Assembly: GCA_026692905.1 (NCBI GenBank) | Contig: JAPLNL010000105.1 | Span: 1-52,238 of the forward strand | DNA: 52,238 nt | From: Planctomycetota bacterium | GTDB taxonomy: Bacteria > Planctomycetota > Planctomycetia > Pirellulales > Pirellulaceae | Direction of reading: 5' to 3' | Notes under the pieces: model-generated | The model's database searches: none | What the model saw: the letters and a program-made list of their open reading frames with translations, nothing else | What the model was told of the DNA's origin: nothing | Program-made: the position numbers and the translations under genes | Part shown: positions 43,648 through 52,093 of the stretch, piece after piece | Layout: each line of letters opens with the position of its first letter | Numbering within the stretch: the stretch's first letter is position 1

Positions 43648-44493
43648 TCAAGTTAACGGGATGCGCAGACCATCGTAAGCGAGTCGAACATTCTCAGGCA
43701 ACAAAAGATTAGCCGATTCGTAGTCTAGGTCGTGTGATAAATGAGTTAAAAAAGTCATCTTGGGCCGGACCCGATCGACGACTTCTAACGCTTGTTCCAC
43801 CGAAAAGTGAGTCGGATGAGGTGTGTACCGCAACGCATCTAAGACCAACGTGTCCAGGCCGTGCAAGAGCTCTAAACTCGTGTCGGAGATAAAGTTCGTG
43901 TCAGTACAGTAAGCGACGTTTCCGAATCGAAACCCAAGCACATTGCAATTGGGGCCATGAACCAGTGGAATCGGCTGAAAGCGCGTGTTGAGAACGTCAA
44001 AAGGGTTTGCGTCGATATTGAGGATTTGCAACTGAGGTGCAGCCGCCGCATGAGTTGGCTCGCGACGATCAAAGGCATAATCGAAAACGTTGCGGATTCG
44101 GGATTCGACCAACGTGCTGCAATAAATTGGAACAGCATGCCCAAGGGCAAATGGAAAGAGTCTCAAATCATCCAGGCCATGCAAATGGTCGGCATGCTCA
44201 TGCGTGAACACCACCGCATTCACCATTCCTATGCCCTCTCGCAAAAGCTGCTGGCGAAGATCCGGCGAAGTATCAAAAAGGAGATTCCCATCGGGCAATC
44301 CCAAGATTGCCCCAGACCGTGTCCGATTGTTTTTGGGATTCGAACTCTTGCAAACCGCACAATCACAACCGATTGCCGGGACGCCTACACTCGTGCCCGT
44401 CCCGAGCAGAATCATCTGCCCCGTAAAATCAATGGTGCGAAAACGTCTTTCCACTACGAAATTTCCTAAACGGTCCCATTCGACTGCCAGCAT
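43648..44493 (-). CDS. PhnP-like metallo-beta-lactamase-fold hydrolase
   Basis: A 281-residue MBL-fold hydrolase of the PhnP type. The opening LLGTGTSVGVPAIGCDCAVC contains the CxCxxC zinc knuckle of PhnP, and THEHADHLHGLDDL is the HxHxDH motif. Later metal ligands lie in IPLVHGPNCNVLGF and CTDTNF. PhnP itself hydrolyses a cyclic phosphodiester in the C-P lyase pathway, but most relatives are uncharacterised. I chose the ATG at 44493, since longer starts run into a repeat region; an ATG at 44415 gives the minimal domain. It is the first gene of the terpenoid operon. Confidence 0.85.
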   Translation of the reverse strand: MLAVEWDRLGNFVVERRFRTIDFTGQMILLGTGTSVGVPAIGCDCAVCKSSNPKNNRTRSGAILGLPDGNLLFDTSPDLRQQLLREGIGMVNAVVFTHEHADHLHGLDDLRLFPFALGHAVPIYCSTLVESRIRNVFDYAFDRREPTHAAAAPQLQILNIDANPFDVLNTRFQPIPLVHGPNCNVLGFRFGNVAYCTDTNFISDTSLELLHGLDTLVLDALRYTPHPTHFSVEQALEVVDRVRPKMTFLTHLSHDLDYESANLLLPENVRLAYDGLRIPLT

Positions 44494-44573
44494 GTTGAAC
44501 CAAAGCAGTGTACTTGAAATCTCGCTCTCTCCCAAGCACATCGACAAGTGTTCTCTGCTGCAAGGACCCGGTA

Positions 44574-44694
44574 GACACCCTCCCGCTGGGAGGGTCGAGC
44601 ATAGCGAGGGGAGGGTGAAGTGCCAACAACGATTGCACAAGCCAGTTCACCCTCCCCGGGCTGAAAGCCCGACCCTCCCCGAGGGAGGGTGGCT
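44574..44694. repeat. GGGAGGGTG palindrome cluster
   Basis: Several interlocking inverted repeats based on CACCCTCCC/GGGAGGGTG lie within 120 bp: CACCCTCCC-gct-GGGAGGGT, then GGGGAGGGTGAA pairing with TTCACCCTCCCC, and GACCCTCCCCGAGGGAGGGT. They occupy the 433-bp gap before the next plus-strand gene. No gene is seen in the gap. Confidence 0.75.
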
Positions 44695-44926
44695 TTAAAG
44701 CCCGGGTTTCCTTAAATGCTCGACTTTTGTCGAGAACCGCGGCAAGCATTCGCCGTTACAAACGGACGTTTGGCTTTTTCTTTCATTTTCTAAAATTCCA
44801 TTTCCGATCCTTAAAAATTGAGCGAACGAGCACCTGGATGCCCGTTCCAAACTGACAGTTTTGATCGCGCATGGATGTTGCGAAAGAACCACCACGGTCC
44901 TATTCCCATTCAATCTTTCGCGTACC

Positions 44927-45685
44927 ATGGCTAAAAAATCAAAACTGAGCGATCTTGGCGCGTCAAACAAAGCTCCTCCCGCTTCCCCCCCCAGTCCCAA
45001 CCGCCAGCCCCGCATTGTCGGCTGGTTGGTTCTCATCGCTGGCGGCGTCAGTACTTGGTATTGGTACAAGCCATTGCCGGACTCGGTCCACCAAACGGTA
45101 AATTCAGCGAGTGCAGCGTCCTGGACAGCTTCCGATTCAGGCCCTAAAAGTCTTTGGAGCGATCAAGGACTCGTTGTGCCAGGCACTTCTGGCGTCTTCG
45201 AGAACCCAGTCGATTTTCAAAGTGGCAACTCAAACGCTCAAGTCACCGAGGCAAATTTGGTTGGAACTCCCAAGGTGACGCTGGTCCCCTGGAGCGATAC
45301 ACAACTTGACATCCGAGAGGTTCTGAAAAAGGAAGCCGACGCACTCCCCGCGGGTCGCATAGAAAGCAACTTCACCGCCGAACCTCCTCCATCATTGCCG
45401 CCTGCCACCAGTCCTGCATTAAGCTCCCTCGAGGCGACTATTAGCAAACCCAGCTGGCCGGACGAAGGGTACGTCCCACCACCAAAAGCAAAGCGACGCA
45501 ACCAAGCCCAAATCACGGCGCCGATCCCTCCATTCTTAGAAACTGGCATGAAGTCGATTCGTACCACCGAATCGGACGACAATTCATCAGCAAGAGATGC
45601 GAACCAACCGAACGCGGAACAACAGTCCGCCACGGCACCCGCCCCAAATCGCCAGCCTCAATTCATCCGCCAGCCAAAGCGATAG
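44927..45685 (+). CDS. Membrane-anchored protein of unknown function
   Basis: A 252-residue protein. Residues 1-26 are basic and Pro-rich, about 29-46 form one transmembrane segment (IVGWLVLIAGGVSTWYWY), and the rest is a Pro/Ser/Ala-rich low-complexity region with short motifs such as LVPWSDTQLDIREVLKKEAD. I recognise no domain. The topology predicts an N-in, C-out protein. I chose the ATG at 44927 (Met-Ala-Lys-Lys-Ser); a start at 44861 is in frame but less likely. It precedes the hicAB locus by 47 nt, apparently unrelated. Confidence 0.6.
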   Translation: MAKKSKLSDLGASNKAPPASPPSPNRQPRIVGWLVLIAGGVSTWYWYKPLPDSVHQTVNSASAASWTASDSGPKSLWSDQGLVVPGTSGVFENPVDFQSGNSNAQVTEANLVGTPKVTLVPWSDTQLDIREVLKKEADALPAGRIESNFTAEPPPSLPPATSPALSSLEATISKPSWPDEGYVPPPKAKRRNQAQITAPIPPFLETGMKSIRTTESDDNSSARDANQPNAEQQSATAPAPNRQPQFIRQPKR

Positions 45686-45732
45686 CAAAAGGGGCCCAGT
45701 AGAATGGGCTATACTAGAGCGGCCGAGGGGAC

Positions 45733-45932
45733 ATGATGCCACGAAAAATTCGAGAGTTGATTGCGGACCTAGAGAACGCTGGGTTCGAGAACCGAGGTGG
45801 CAAAGGGAGTCATCAAACTTTGCCCATCCCAAAATAAAGGATATCGTTACGATTTCGGGACAACTCGGTGATGATGCTAAAAAATATCAAGAGAGAATCG
45901 TGAAATACGCAGTCGAGGAGAGTCAAAAATGA
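45733..45932 (+). pseudogene. hicA: HicA-type toxin gene with a frameshift
   Basis: Frame 1 from the ATG at 45733 reads PRKIRELIADLENAGFENRG, then GGKGSHQ with the catalytic-His GSH motif of HicA mRNA interferases, but stops at 45835-45837. The rest continues in another frame (FAHPKIKDIVTISGQLGDD, then AKKYQERIVKYAVEE) and ends at TGA 45930-45932. Adding one A to the AAA at 45815-45817 would restore a single HicA-like frame of about 66 residues. So a one-base deletion inactivates the toxin, unless it is a sequencing error or programmed frameshift. GAGGGGAC gives a ribosome site. It overlaps hicB as ATGA. Confidence 0.75.
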
Positions 45933-46174
45933 GCGACGCAAACCGCTACGCAAAAATTGTCTATTGGTCTGAGGAAGACCAGTGTTTTATTGGATGTTGT
46001 CCAAAATTGGTTCTTGGGGGTTGCCATGGCGACGATCCCAAAACCGTGTTCGCGGAGTTATGCGAGATTGTGTATGAAGCTGTCGATCTGTATGTTAAAA
46101 CGGGTCGTCCCTTGCCTCCACCCGATTCCAACTACGACTGGTCCAGCCACAAGCAAACAATAACTACAAACTAA
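45929..46174 (+). CDS. hicB: HicB-type antitoxin
   Basis: An 81-residue HicB-like antitoxin. The family core is clear: IVYWSEEDQCFIGCCPKL, then GGCHGDDPKTVFAELCEIV and GRPLPPP. HicB proteins fold as a partial RNase H-like domain that blocks HicA. A DNA-binding tail is absent, so repression of its own promoter is doubtful. It overlaps the hicA reading frame by 4 nt (ATGA). With hicA broken, it may be a solitary remnant. The 453-bp gap after it shows no gene; the frame at 46311-46532 arises from a TTCGTGT-rich stretch. Confidence 0.82.
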   Translation: MSDANRYAKIVYWSEEDQCFIGCCPKLVLGGCHGDDPKTVFAELCEIVYEAVDLYVKTGRPLPPPDSNYDWSSHKQTITTN

Positions 46175-46627
46175 CGAACGCGAAATTGCCAAAAATTATT
46201 GACTAGGGATGTGACGCCATCGTCCCCTTTTTTAACGCCATCAAACCACGGTCGAAACAAATCCAAGCCAAAATTCAGTTCAAGACCGTTTGGGTGTGGA
46301 ATAGCCTAAAGTGCCAGCCAAGCGATTGCGACAGTCGCTTTACTCTTGTGGGGTAGAACCCTTTTGCCTTCACATTTTCTTTTTTCGTGTGCTTCGTGTA
46401 TTTCGTGGTTTGGTTAATTTATCAACAAGAACAAAAGGCGGTTTGTCCCTTCAAAGCCCCTCTCGACAAGTAGGACCAACGCTGGAACGTGAGATCCTGC
46501 AAATGAATGGCGTTTTTTGGGTTTTCGAGTAACCTAGAACGAATGCCTGCTGGCTATGATATGGCAGTTTAGAACCTGATGAGCCTCTCCATAGGTAGAT
46601 CACCCTTTGATTCGCGAGTAATTAGCA

Positions 46628-49168
46628 ATGAGATTTTGTGTTGGGATTGGCGGTACCTTGGCGTTGTTCTTCTGCACTCTCATTGGGGCTGCCTTCGGGC
46701 AACCCTTTCCCAATAAGAAGTACGGGCAGGATGACAAATTTCGACAGTTAGAAGAAATTCTCCCAACGCCAAACGGTTACCGAAGTGCAGCCGGCGAGCC
46801 CGGTCCTGATTACTGGCAGCAAAAGATCGACTACAACATCGACGTTACCTTGAACGATGGCGACCAGTCGATTCACGGCAACGAGTCCATTCGTTATCAC
46901 AATTTGTCACCGCACACCCTTCGATACGTTTGGATTCAACTCGACCCAAACATCTTCTCGCCAAACAGCGGCGCAAACTCCACGCGGGCTTCTCGCGCCC
47001 CTGGATCAAGAATGTCGACTTTCGAGATTGAGGCCATGCAGCTTCGCCAGAACTTCGACGGCGGTTGCAAAATCGAATCGGTCACGAATCACAAAGACGA
47101 GAAGCTGGCCACAACCGTAGTCGACACGATGATGAGAATTGATCTTGGCGAGCCACTCGTACCAGGTCAAGAAACGACCTTCAAGATCAAGTGGAACTAC
47201 AAGATCAATAACGCTCGGATGCTCAACGGTCGAACTGGCTCCGAGTTCTTCGAAAAAGATGGCAACTACATCTACGAAATGGCTCAGTGGTTCCCTCGCT
47301 TGGCTGCGTTTACCGACGTTACCGGTTGGCAGCACAAGCAGTACCTCGGACAAGGCGAGTTCACGCTTGAGTTCGGTGACTACATTGTTCGCATCACAGC
47401 GCCAGCGGACCATATGGTTGGCTCAACGGGAGTTCTTCAAAATCCGAACGAAGTCCTTTCGGCTGCTCAGCAAGAGCGTCTCGCCAAAGCCAAGATCGCT
47501 GACAAGCCGGTCTTCATCGTGACCCCGGAAGAGGCCAAGGAAAACGAGAAAAGCAAATCCGATAAAACGAAGACTTGGGTTTTCCACGCGGAGAACGTTC
47601 GAGACTTTGCCTTCGCTTCGAGCCGTAAATTTATTTGGGACGCACAAGGTCACAACGTGAATGGTAACAGTGTCATGGCGATGAGCTACTATCCAAACGA
47701 AGCGGAACCGCTTTGGAGCAAATACAGCACGCACTCGATCATTCACACTCTCAACGTCTACAGCCGATACACCTTCGATTATCCCTATCCTATCGCGATC
47801 AGCGTCAACGGACCGATCGGTGGTATGGAATACCCGATGATCTGCTTCAATGGCCCAAGACCCAAGGAGGATGGCACTTATTCCGCTGGTACCAAGTACG
47901 GTTTGATCTCGGTGGTGATCCACGAAGTTGGTCACAACTATTTTCCAATGATCGTTAACAGCGATGAACGACAGTGGTCTTGGATGGACGAGGGGCTCAA
48001 CACCTTCCTCCAGTATTTGGCCGAACAAGAATGGGAAGATCAATATCCATCCCAACGGGGTGAGCCTGAGTTGATCGTCCCTTACATGCAAAGCAACAAT
48101 CAAGTGCCGATCATGACCAACAGCGATTCGATCATGCAGTTCGGTCCAAACGCTTATACCAAGCCAGCAACTGCGCTCAACATTCTCCGCGAAACGATCC
48201 TCGGACGTGAGTTGTTTGATTTTTCGTTCCGTGAGTACGCGCGCCGCTGGAAGTTCAAGCGTCCTATGCCGGCCGATTTCTTCCGTACGATGGAAGATGC
48301 CTCGGGAGTGGATTTGGATTGGTTCTGGCGAGGTTGGTTCTACACTACCGATCACTGTGACATCGCGATCGATAAGATCGAAGAGTTCATGGTCGACAAG
48401 ACAACGCCTGACGAAAAAGCAGCAGCCGAGAAAGCAAAGAAGGCAGAACGACGGCCATCGCTATCAAAACAACGGGACAAGTCACTCGCGAAGCGTGCCG
48501 ACAAGTATCCTGAGCTAAAGGATTTCTATAACGAATACGATCCTAGCGAAGTCACCGAAGAACAACGCAAGGCGTTCGAGAAGTTCAAGAGCGAACTATC
48601 GGATAAAGAAAAGGCTATGTTGGAATCGACCGATCGCTACTATCGCGTTGCCTTGAAGAATGTTGGTGGATTGGTCATGCCTGTCATTTTAATGGCAACC
48701 TTTGAAGACGGTTCGACGCGGGAGATCCGAATTCCAGCTGAAGTTTGGCGAGTGGATAACAATCGCTGTGACACGATGATCATTGCGGACAAGCCGATGA
48801 AATCACTCGAGCTCGACCCTTATCGCGAAACAGCTGACGTCGATCGCAACAACAACTACTTCCCACCAGTAATGGAGTCGACGAAATTCCAACTGTTCAA
48901 AATGCGACGAGGTTTCGGAGGGGAGGACAATCCGATGGGGGCTGCTAAGGCCAAGAAAGAGGCAGTTGCCAAGAAAGAAGCAGACGCGAAGAAGGCTGCC
49001 GAAAAAGTTGAAGCGGACAAGGTTGAGGCTGCAAAAGCGGATGCTGCAAAAGCGGATGCTGCTGCCTCTGTGAAAAAAGCAGAGGCCACACCGGAGTCAA
49101 AAGCAACGGAAGAGCCAAAGAAAAAGAAGGACAAGAAAAAGAAAAAGAAGGCAGCTGCAGCGGTATAG
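46628..49168 (+). CDS. M1-family zinc aminopeptidase, exported
   Basis: An 846-residue exported peptidase. Signal peptide residues 1-24 end in Ala-Phe-Gly-Gln. An N-terminal beta domain is followed by the catalytic domain: GGMEYP (GxMEN equivalent, about 398-403), His432-Glu433-Val-Gly-His436 and Glu455, the canonical HExxH-x18-E zinc site. The catalytic Tyr would lie further on. A long C-terminal domain ends with a Lys/Ala tail (residues about 770-846: AKKEADAKKAAEK, then PKKKKDKKKKKKAAAA). It probably trims peptides in the periplasm. A DUF6702 gene follows 129 nt later. An AAGG-poor leader precedes the ATG. Confidence 0.88.
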   Translation: MRFCVGIGGTLALFFCTLIGAAFGQPFPNKKYGQDDKFRQLEEILPTPNGYRSAAGEPGPDYWQQKIDYNIDVTLNDGDQSIHGNESIRYHNLSPHTLRYVWIQLDPNIFSPNSGANSTRASRAPGSRMSTFEIEAMQLRQNFDGGCKIESVTNHKDEKLATTVVDTMMRIDLGEPLVPGQETTFKIKWNYKINNARMLNGRTGSEFFEKDGNYIYEMAQWFPRLAAFTDVTGWQHKQYLGQGEFTLEFGDYIVRITAPADHMVGSTGVLQNPNEVLSAAQQERLAKAKIADKPVFIVTPEEAKENEKSKSDKTKTWVFHAENVRDFAFASSRKFIWDAQGHNVNGNSVMAMSYYPNEAEPLWSKYSTHSIIHTLNVYSRYTFDYPYPIAISVNGPIGGMEYPMICFNGPRPKEDGTYSAGTKYGLISVVIHEVGHNYFPMIVNSDERQWSWMDEGLNTFLQYLAEQEWEDQYPSQRGEPELIVPYMQSNNQVPIMTNSDSIMQFGPNAYTKPATALNILRETILGRELFDFSFREYARRWKFKRPMPADFFRTMEDASGVDLDWFWRGWFYTTDHCDIAIDKIEEFMVDKTTPDEKAAAEKAKKAERRPSLSKQRDKSLAKRADKYPELKDFYNEYDPSEVTEEQRKAFEKFKSELSDKEKAMLESTDRYYRVALKNVGGLVMPVILMATFEDGSTREIRIPAEVWRVDNNRCDTMIIADKPMKSLELDPYRETADVDRNNNYFPPVMESTKFQLFKMRRGFGGEDNPMGAAKAKKEAVAKKEADAKKAAEKVEADKVEAAKADAAKADAAASVKKAEATPESKATEEPKKKKDKKKKKKAAAAV

Positions 49169-49183
49169 CACGTGTCTTGAACG

Positions 49184-49244
49184 TAGCACGACGCGCAAGC
49201 TAGTGAATTGGACTTTGAACATAGCACGACGCGCAAGCTAGTGA
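49184..49244. repeat. TAGCACGACGCGCAAGCTAG repeat, 2 copies
   Basis: Two forward copies start at 49184 and 49222 (38-nt period, linker ATTGGACTTTGAACA). They begin 15 nt after the M1 peptidase stop. The same repeat occurs at 6952 (reverse), 19420-19599 and 52094-52238. Confidence 0.85.
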
Positions 49245-49297
49245 ATTAGACAGAACAAAACACGAGCATCCCAACCTTGTTTCTCGCGGAATCAGAC

Positions 49298-49951
49298 ATG
49301 TTGAAACCAAAATCGTCCCACTTCCGCATGGTGTCAACTCTGCTCGCTGTCGCATTCTTTTATTCATTGGTGTCGGTTGTGCACGCACACCCATTCCATC
49401 TTTGCGTTGGACAAATGAGGTGGAATTCGGAATCTAAACTTTGGGAAGTGTCGCTCCGCTTGCACCCTCAGGATCTGGAGACTGCGATCAGCAAAGAGCG
49501 ATATGTAAACCAGCCAGGAAAAAAAATCTCAGTCGACGACGAGGATTTCCCTGATATTGCGATCGAATACCTGAATCGACACTTTTTTCTGCGAAGCTCG
49601 CCATTGGCCATGAACAAGGATGAGTTTAAAGAGGTTCTTCGCTCACAGGCTGCTAGAAAAGTGGGCGAGGAATTACCGAAGGAGCATTCTTCTCTAAAAT
49701 GGGTAGGCAAGGAAACAGAGCGTGGATGGCTTTGGTTTCATCTCGAACTATCTCAGCCCACGATTGAGCCGGAGCGTGAAAAGCTCTGGTTCGTCCATCG
49801 ACTGCTCATCGACTCAGTCGAACGGCAAGAAAACACGATCCTAATCGATCCAACCTTTTCGAAAAAATTCTCTCTTCAATTTCGATCCGGCGAAGAGTTT
49901 CAAGAAATGAAGCCTTCCAATAAAACGGTCTCATCAACCAATCCTAGCTGA
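49298..49951 (+). CDS. DUF6702 family exported protein
   Basis: A 217-residue exported protein. The signal peptide ends at His-Ala-His-Pro-Phe-His, the conserved 'HPFH' mature start of DUF6702. A beta-sandwich-like core follows with WEVSLRLHPQDLETAI and RYVNQPGKKISVDD. Function is unknown; in Bacteroidota and planctomycetes this family is often found beside M1 peptidases, as it is here, 129 nt after one (this recurrence is recalled, not checked). The ATG at 49298 is chosen over a TTG at 49277 because it puts the signal peptide first. Confidence 0.75.
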   Translation: MLKPKSSHFRMVSTLLAVAFFYSLVSVVHAHPFHLCVGQMRWNSESKLWEVSLRLHPQDLETAISKERYVNQPGKKISVDDEDFPDIAIEYLNRHFFLRSSPLAMNKDEFKEVLRSQAARKVGEELPKEHSSLKWVGKETERGWLWFHLELSQPTIEPEREKLWFVHRLLIDSVERQENTILIDPTFSKKFSLQFRSGEEFQEMKPSNKTVSSTNPS

Positions 49952-50058
49952 GTGTCATGAGCGTCACAACGAGCATGGGCGTTCTTCCTAAGGCGTGACG
50001 GCAAGCAGTCCCGTGGTACACGGAACTTTACATCAGATTCAGGCCTTCACAGCGATGC

Positions 50059-50169
50059 CTAGCGTGGCGCTAAGATCCATGCGGTCGCGACAGCGAAGAA
50101 TGTGAAACCGCAACAGACGATTTCCCACAAGCTGCTAATTGCTTCGATTGGAAAGAATGCTTGTGACAT
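50059..50169 (-). CDS. Small membrane protein, 36 residues
   Basis: A short frame on the minus strand encodes 36 residues with one hydrophobic segment (EIVCCGFTFFAVATAWIL) and a short polar N terminus. The strong ribosome site AAGGAG sits 9 nt before the ATG at 50169, one of the best in the window. The stop is TAG at 50059-50061. It has no recognisable family and sits alone between DUF6702 and the Flp-pilin gene. The good start signal and the clear membrane segment make it likely to be translated. A role as a regulator of a membrane complex is a guess. Confidence 0.6.
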   Translation of the reverse strand: MSQAFFPIEAISSLWEIVCCGFTFFAVATAWILAPR

Positions 50170-50211
50170 GAAACTGTCTCCTTAGAGGAATAAATCGATC
50201 TCTCGTGCTAA

Positions 50212-50311
50212 GCACATCCGCATTTGTTTTTCGTATTAATTAGCCGATGGGCGCTAGCCCCGGTTCTCGACGAATGTCGAGTGGAAAACCGGGGCTAGCG
50301 CCCAACGGCTA
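50212..50311. repeat. Dispersed element with 25-bp hairpin
   Basis: Positions 50212-50253 match 6486-6526: 27 identical bases, then three differing bases, then another 14-base match. From 50241 a large hairpin follows: 50241-50265 pairs with 50287-50311 at 24 of 25 positions (TAGCCGATGGGCGCTAGCCC arm), with a CTCGAC...GTCGAG loop. Only the first part of the hairpin is present at 6486. Confidence 0.8.
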
Positions 50312-50347
50312 AAGGTTTGTTTCATTCAAAGACTCATGCCGAAGAGC

Positions 50348-50530
50348 TTAGCTCGAAGTGCCGAGTTGTGCCGAAACGTTAGAAAATGAGGTTCTCGCTT
50401 TGGTACCGATATTGCTAACGGCTGTCAGGCAAACGACAATAATTAAAGAAAGCATGACTGCGTACTCAACTGCAGTCGGACCATCTTCACTTTTCAAAAA
50501 CCGCTTTAACTTCGTGGCGAATTGGTTCAT
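50348..50530 (-). CDS. Flp/Tad-type (type IVb) pilin
   Basis: A 60-residue class III pilin. A short basic leader (to about KSEDG) precedes the mature start, Pro-Thr-Ala-Val-Glu-Tyr, followed by one hydrophobic segment (AVMLSLIIVVCLTAVSN). The conserved Glu at position +5 and Tyr at +6 after the cleavage Gly are present. The ATG at 50530 gives the normal length; an in-frame start at 50602 does not. No tad secretion genes or prepilin peptidase lie nearby, so it is an orphan in this window. It is preceded by the dusB gene on the opposite strand. Confidence 0.82.
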   Translation of the reverse strand: MNQFATKLKRFLKSEDGPTAVEYAVMLSLIIVVCLTAVSNIGTKARTSFSNVSAQLGTSS

Positions 50531-50853
50531 TCGATTGACTCCGACAGATCTGATATTGCGAAAAGTTATGTCAGCGGGCGAAGCGAAGCGAAAAATCAAC
50601 ACACGGATCTTACGCCTTCAACGCTACGTTTGCTGTACTGTGCTGTGCTAGCCTTGACAGCGTGGCTACGAAGAAAATTTAAGTCACGCTAAGAGAGAGT
50701 CAAATTTGGGTGGACTCGAAGTTTAGCAAATTTCGAAAAAGAAAAGAACTTTTGCGATCATTGGCGACACGCTTTCTGTTGGGTGTAGCACCTGTAGGGG
50801 TTGCAAGGATGGCATCGTTGGCAACAGATTTGATTTCAGTTAGGATAAGGGCC

Positions 50854-52056
50854 ATGACAAGTGTTGCTGAAAACAAAATCGTCGCGCCCATTTCTTCCCA
50901 AATGGAATCCGGTACTGGCGTTGATAAACCAGCCGCTGAAGTTGCACCGTTGATGATCGGGAGCTTGTGTATCGATCCGCCCATTTTTCAAGCTCCGATG
51001 GCTGGTTATACCAATTTCGCCTTTCGGCAGATTGTTCGAGAGTTTGGCGGCGCTGGCTTGCAGGCAACCGAGATGGTCAATGCTCGCGGCTTTGTATGGT
51101 TGGACGAGCACGATTGCGAACACCCTGATCGCTTGTGGGGAGTTAAAGACGAGGCTAGACCGTTGGCTGTTCAGATTTGGGACAATGAACCGGACGTCAT
51201 GGCCAAAGTCGGGGCTCGATTGGCTGGTGAATACGGTGTCAGTGTCGTCGATATCAATTTCGGCTGCCCAGTGAAGCAAGTGACCGAAAAAGCCCATAGT
51301 GGTTCCTACCTGTTACGCGACCCAGACCGCATGTATGCGATTATTTCCAGGCTGGTGGAAGCCTGTTACCCGACGCCTGTCACCGCCAAAATTCGATTGG
51401 GTTGCACTCGAAAAACCATGAATCATATTCAGATCGCACAAGTCGTCGAAAAGGCGGGGGCTTCCGCGTTGACTGTCCATGGGCGTACGGCTGAAGATTT
51501 TTTCAAGGGTTCAGCTGACTGGAATCGAATCGCCGAAATCAAGCAACACTTGGACAAGATGCCGCTCATTGGAAACGGTGATCTTCAAACCCCTGAGCAA
51601 GTTGTGCATGCATTTAAGCACTACAACGTAGACGGCGTCATGATCGCGAGAGCTGCACTGGGCCGACCATGGCTGTTTGCCCAAGCTGCGGCTGCAATCG
51701 CTGGCAAGCCCATTCCGCCGGAACCCACATTGGATGAGCAGCGAGCTTGCATGCTTCGTCATTATGATTTGGTCGTCGAACGATTCGGGACACAAAAGGG
51801 AACGATGTTGATGCGGAAGTTTGCATGCTGTTACGCCCAGAGCAAGTATGGTGCAAGGCACTTCCGTACAAACGTGGTGCGGGTCGAAACCCAAGAGCAG
51901 TTTTATGAGGTTGTTGAGAAGTATTTTCCACGTGAGCTCGATCCGTCATTGATCAAGTCCAAACTTGAGTTTGGTGGCTTGGTGCAAGAGGGAGAGCCGG
52001 CCGAGGGAGAGTCAGCCGAATCTTGTTCCGATTTGGGCGATAACTGCTGCGAATAA
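50854..52056 (+). CDS. dusB: tRNA-dihydrouridine synthase (DusB type)
   Basis: A 400-residue flavoenzyme that reduces uridine in the tRNA D-loop. The opening FQAPMAGYTNFAFRQIVREF and the catalytic Cys in INFGCPVKQVTEKAHSGSYL are typical, as are HGRTAEDFFKGSADW and IGNGDL, then VMIARAALGRPWLF. The C-terminal extension is acidic and ends with three Cys (SCSDLGDNCCE), unusual for the family. I chose the ATG at 50854 with an AAGG just upstream; in-frame starts at 50809 and a GTG at 50710 would add non-conserved residues. The 32-bp repeat array follows 38 nt after the stop. Confidence 0.9.
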   Translation: MTSVAENKIVAPISSQMESGTGVDKPAAEVAPLMIGSLCIDPPIFQAPMAGYTNFAFRQIVREFGGAGLQATEMVNARGFVWLDEHDCEHPDRLWGVKDEARPLAVQIWDNEPDVMAKVGARLAGEYGVSVVDINFGCPVKQVTEKAHSGSYLLRDPDRMYAIISRLVEACYPTPVTAKIRLGCTRKTMNHIQIAQVVEKAGASALTVHGRTAEDFFKGSADWNRIAEIKQHLDKMPLIGNGDLQTPEQVVHAFKHYNVDGVMIARAALGRPWLFAQAAAAIAGKPIPPEPTLDEQRACMLRHYDLVVERFGTQKGTMLMRKFACCYAQSKYGARHFRTNVVRVETQEQFYEVVEKYFPRELDPSLIKSKLEFGGLVQEGEPAEGESAESCSDLGDNCCE

Positions 52057-52093
52057 TCCGTTCCAGTAACTTCGGCGAGTGGGTTCCGATACG

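Noticed and set aside
43648-44493. PhnP of the C-P lyase pathway
   Set aside because: The fold and zinc knuckle are PhnP-like, but no phnGHIJK genes are present and the gene sits in a terpenoid operon.
46311-46532. 73-residue frame before the M1 peptidase
   Set aside because: Arises from a TTCGTGT-rich stretch that is commonly non-coding; no motif.
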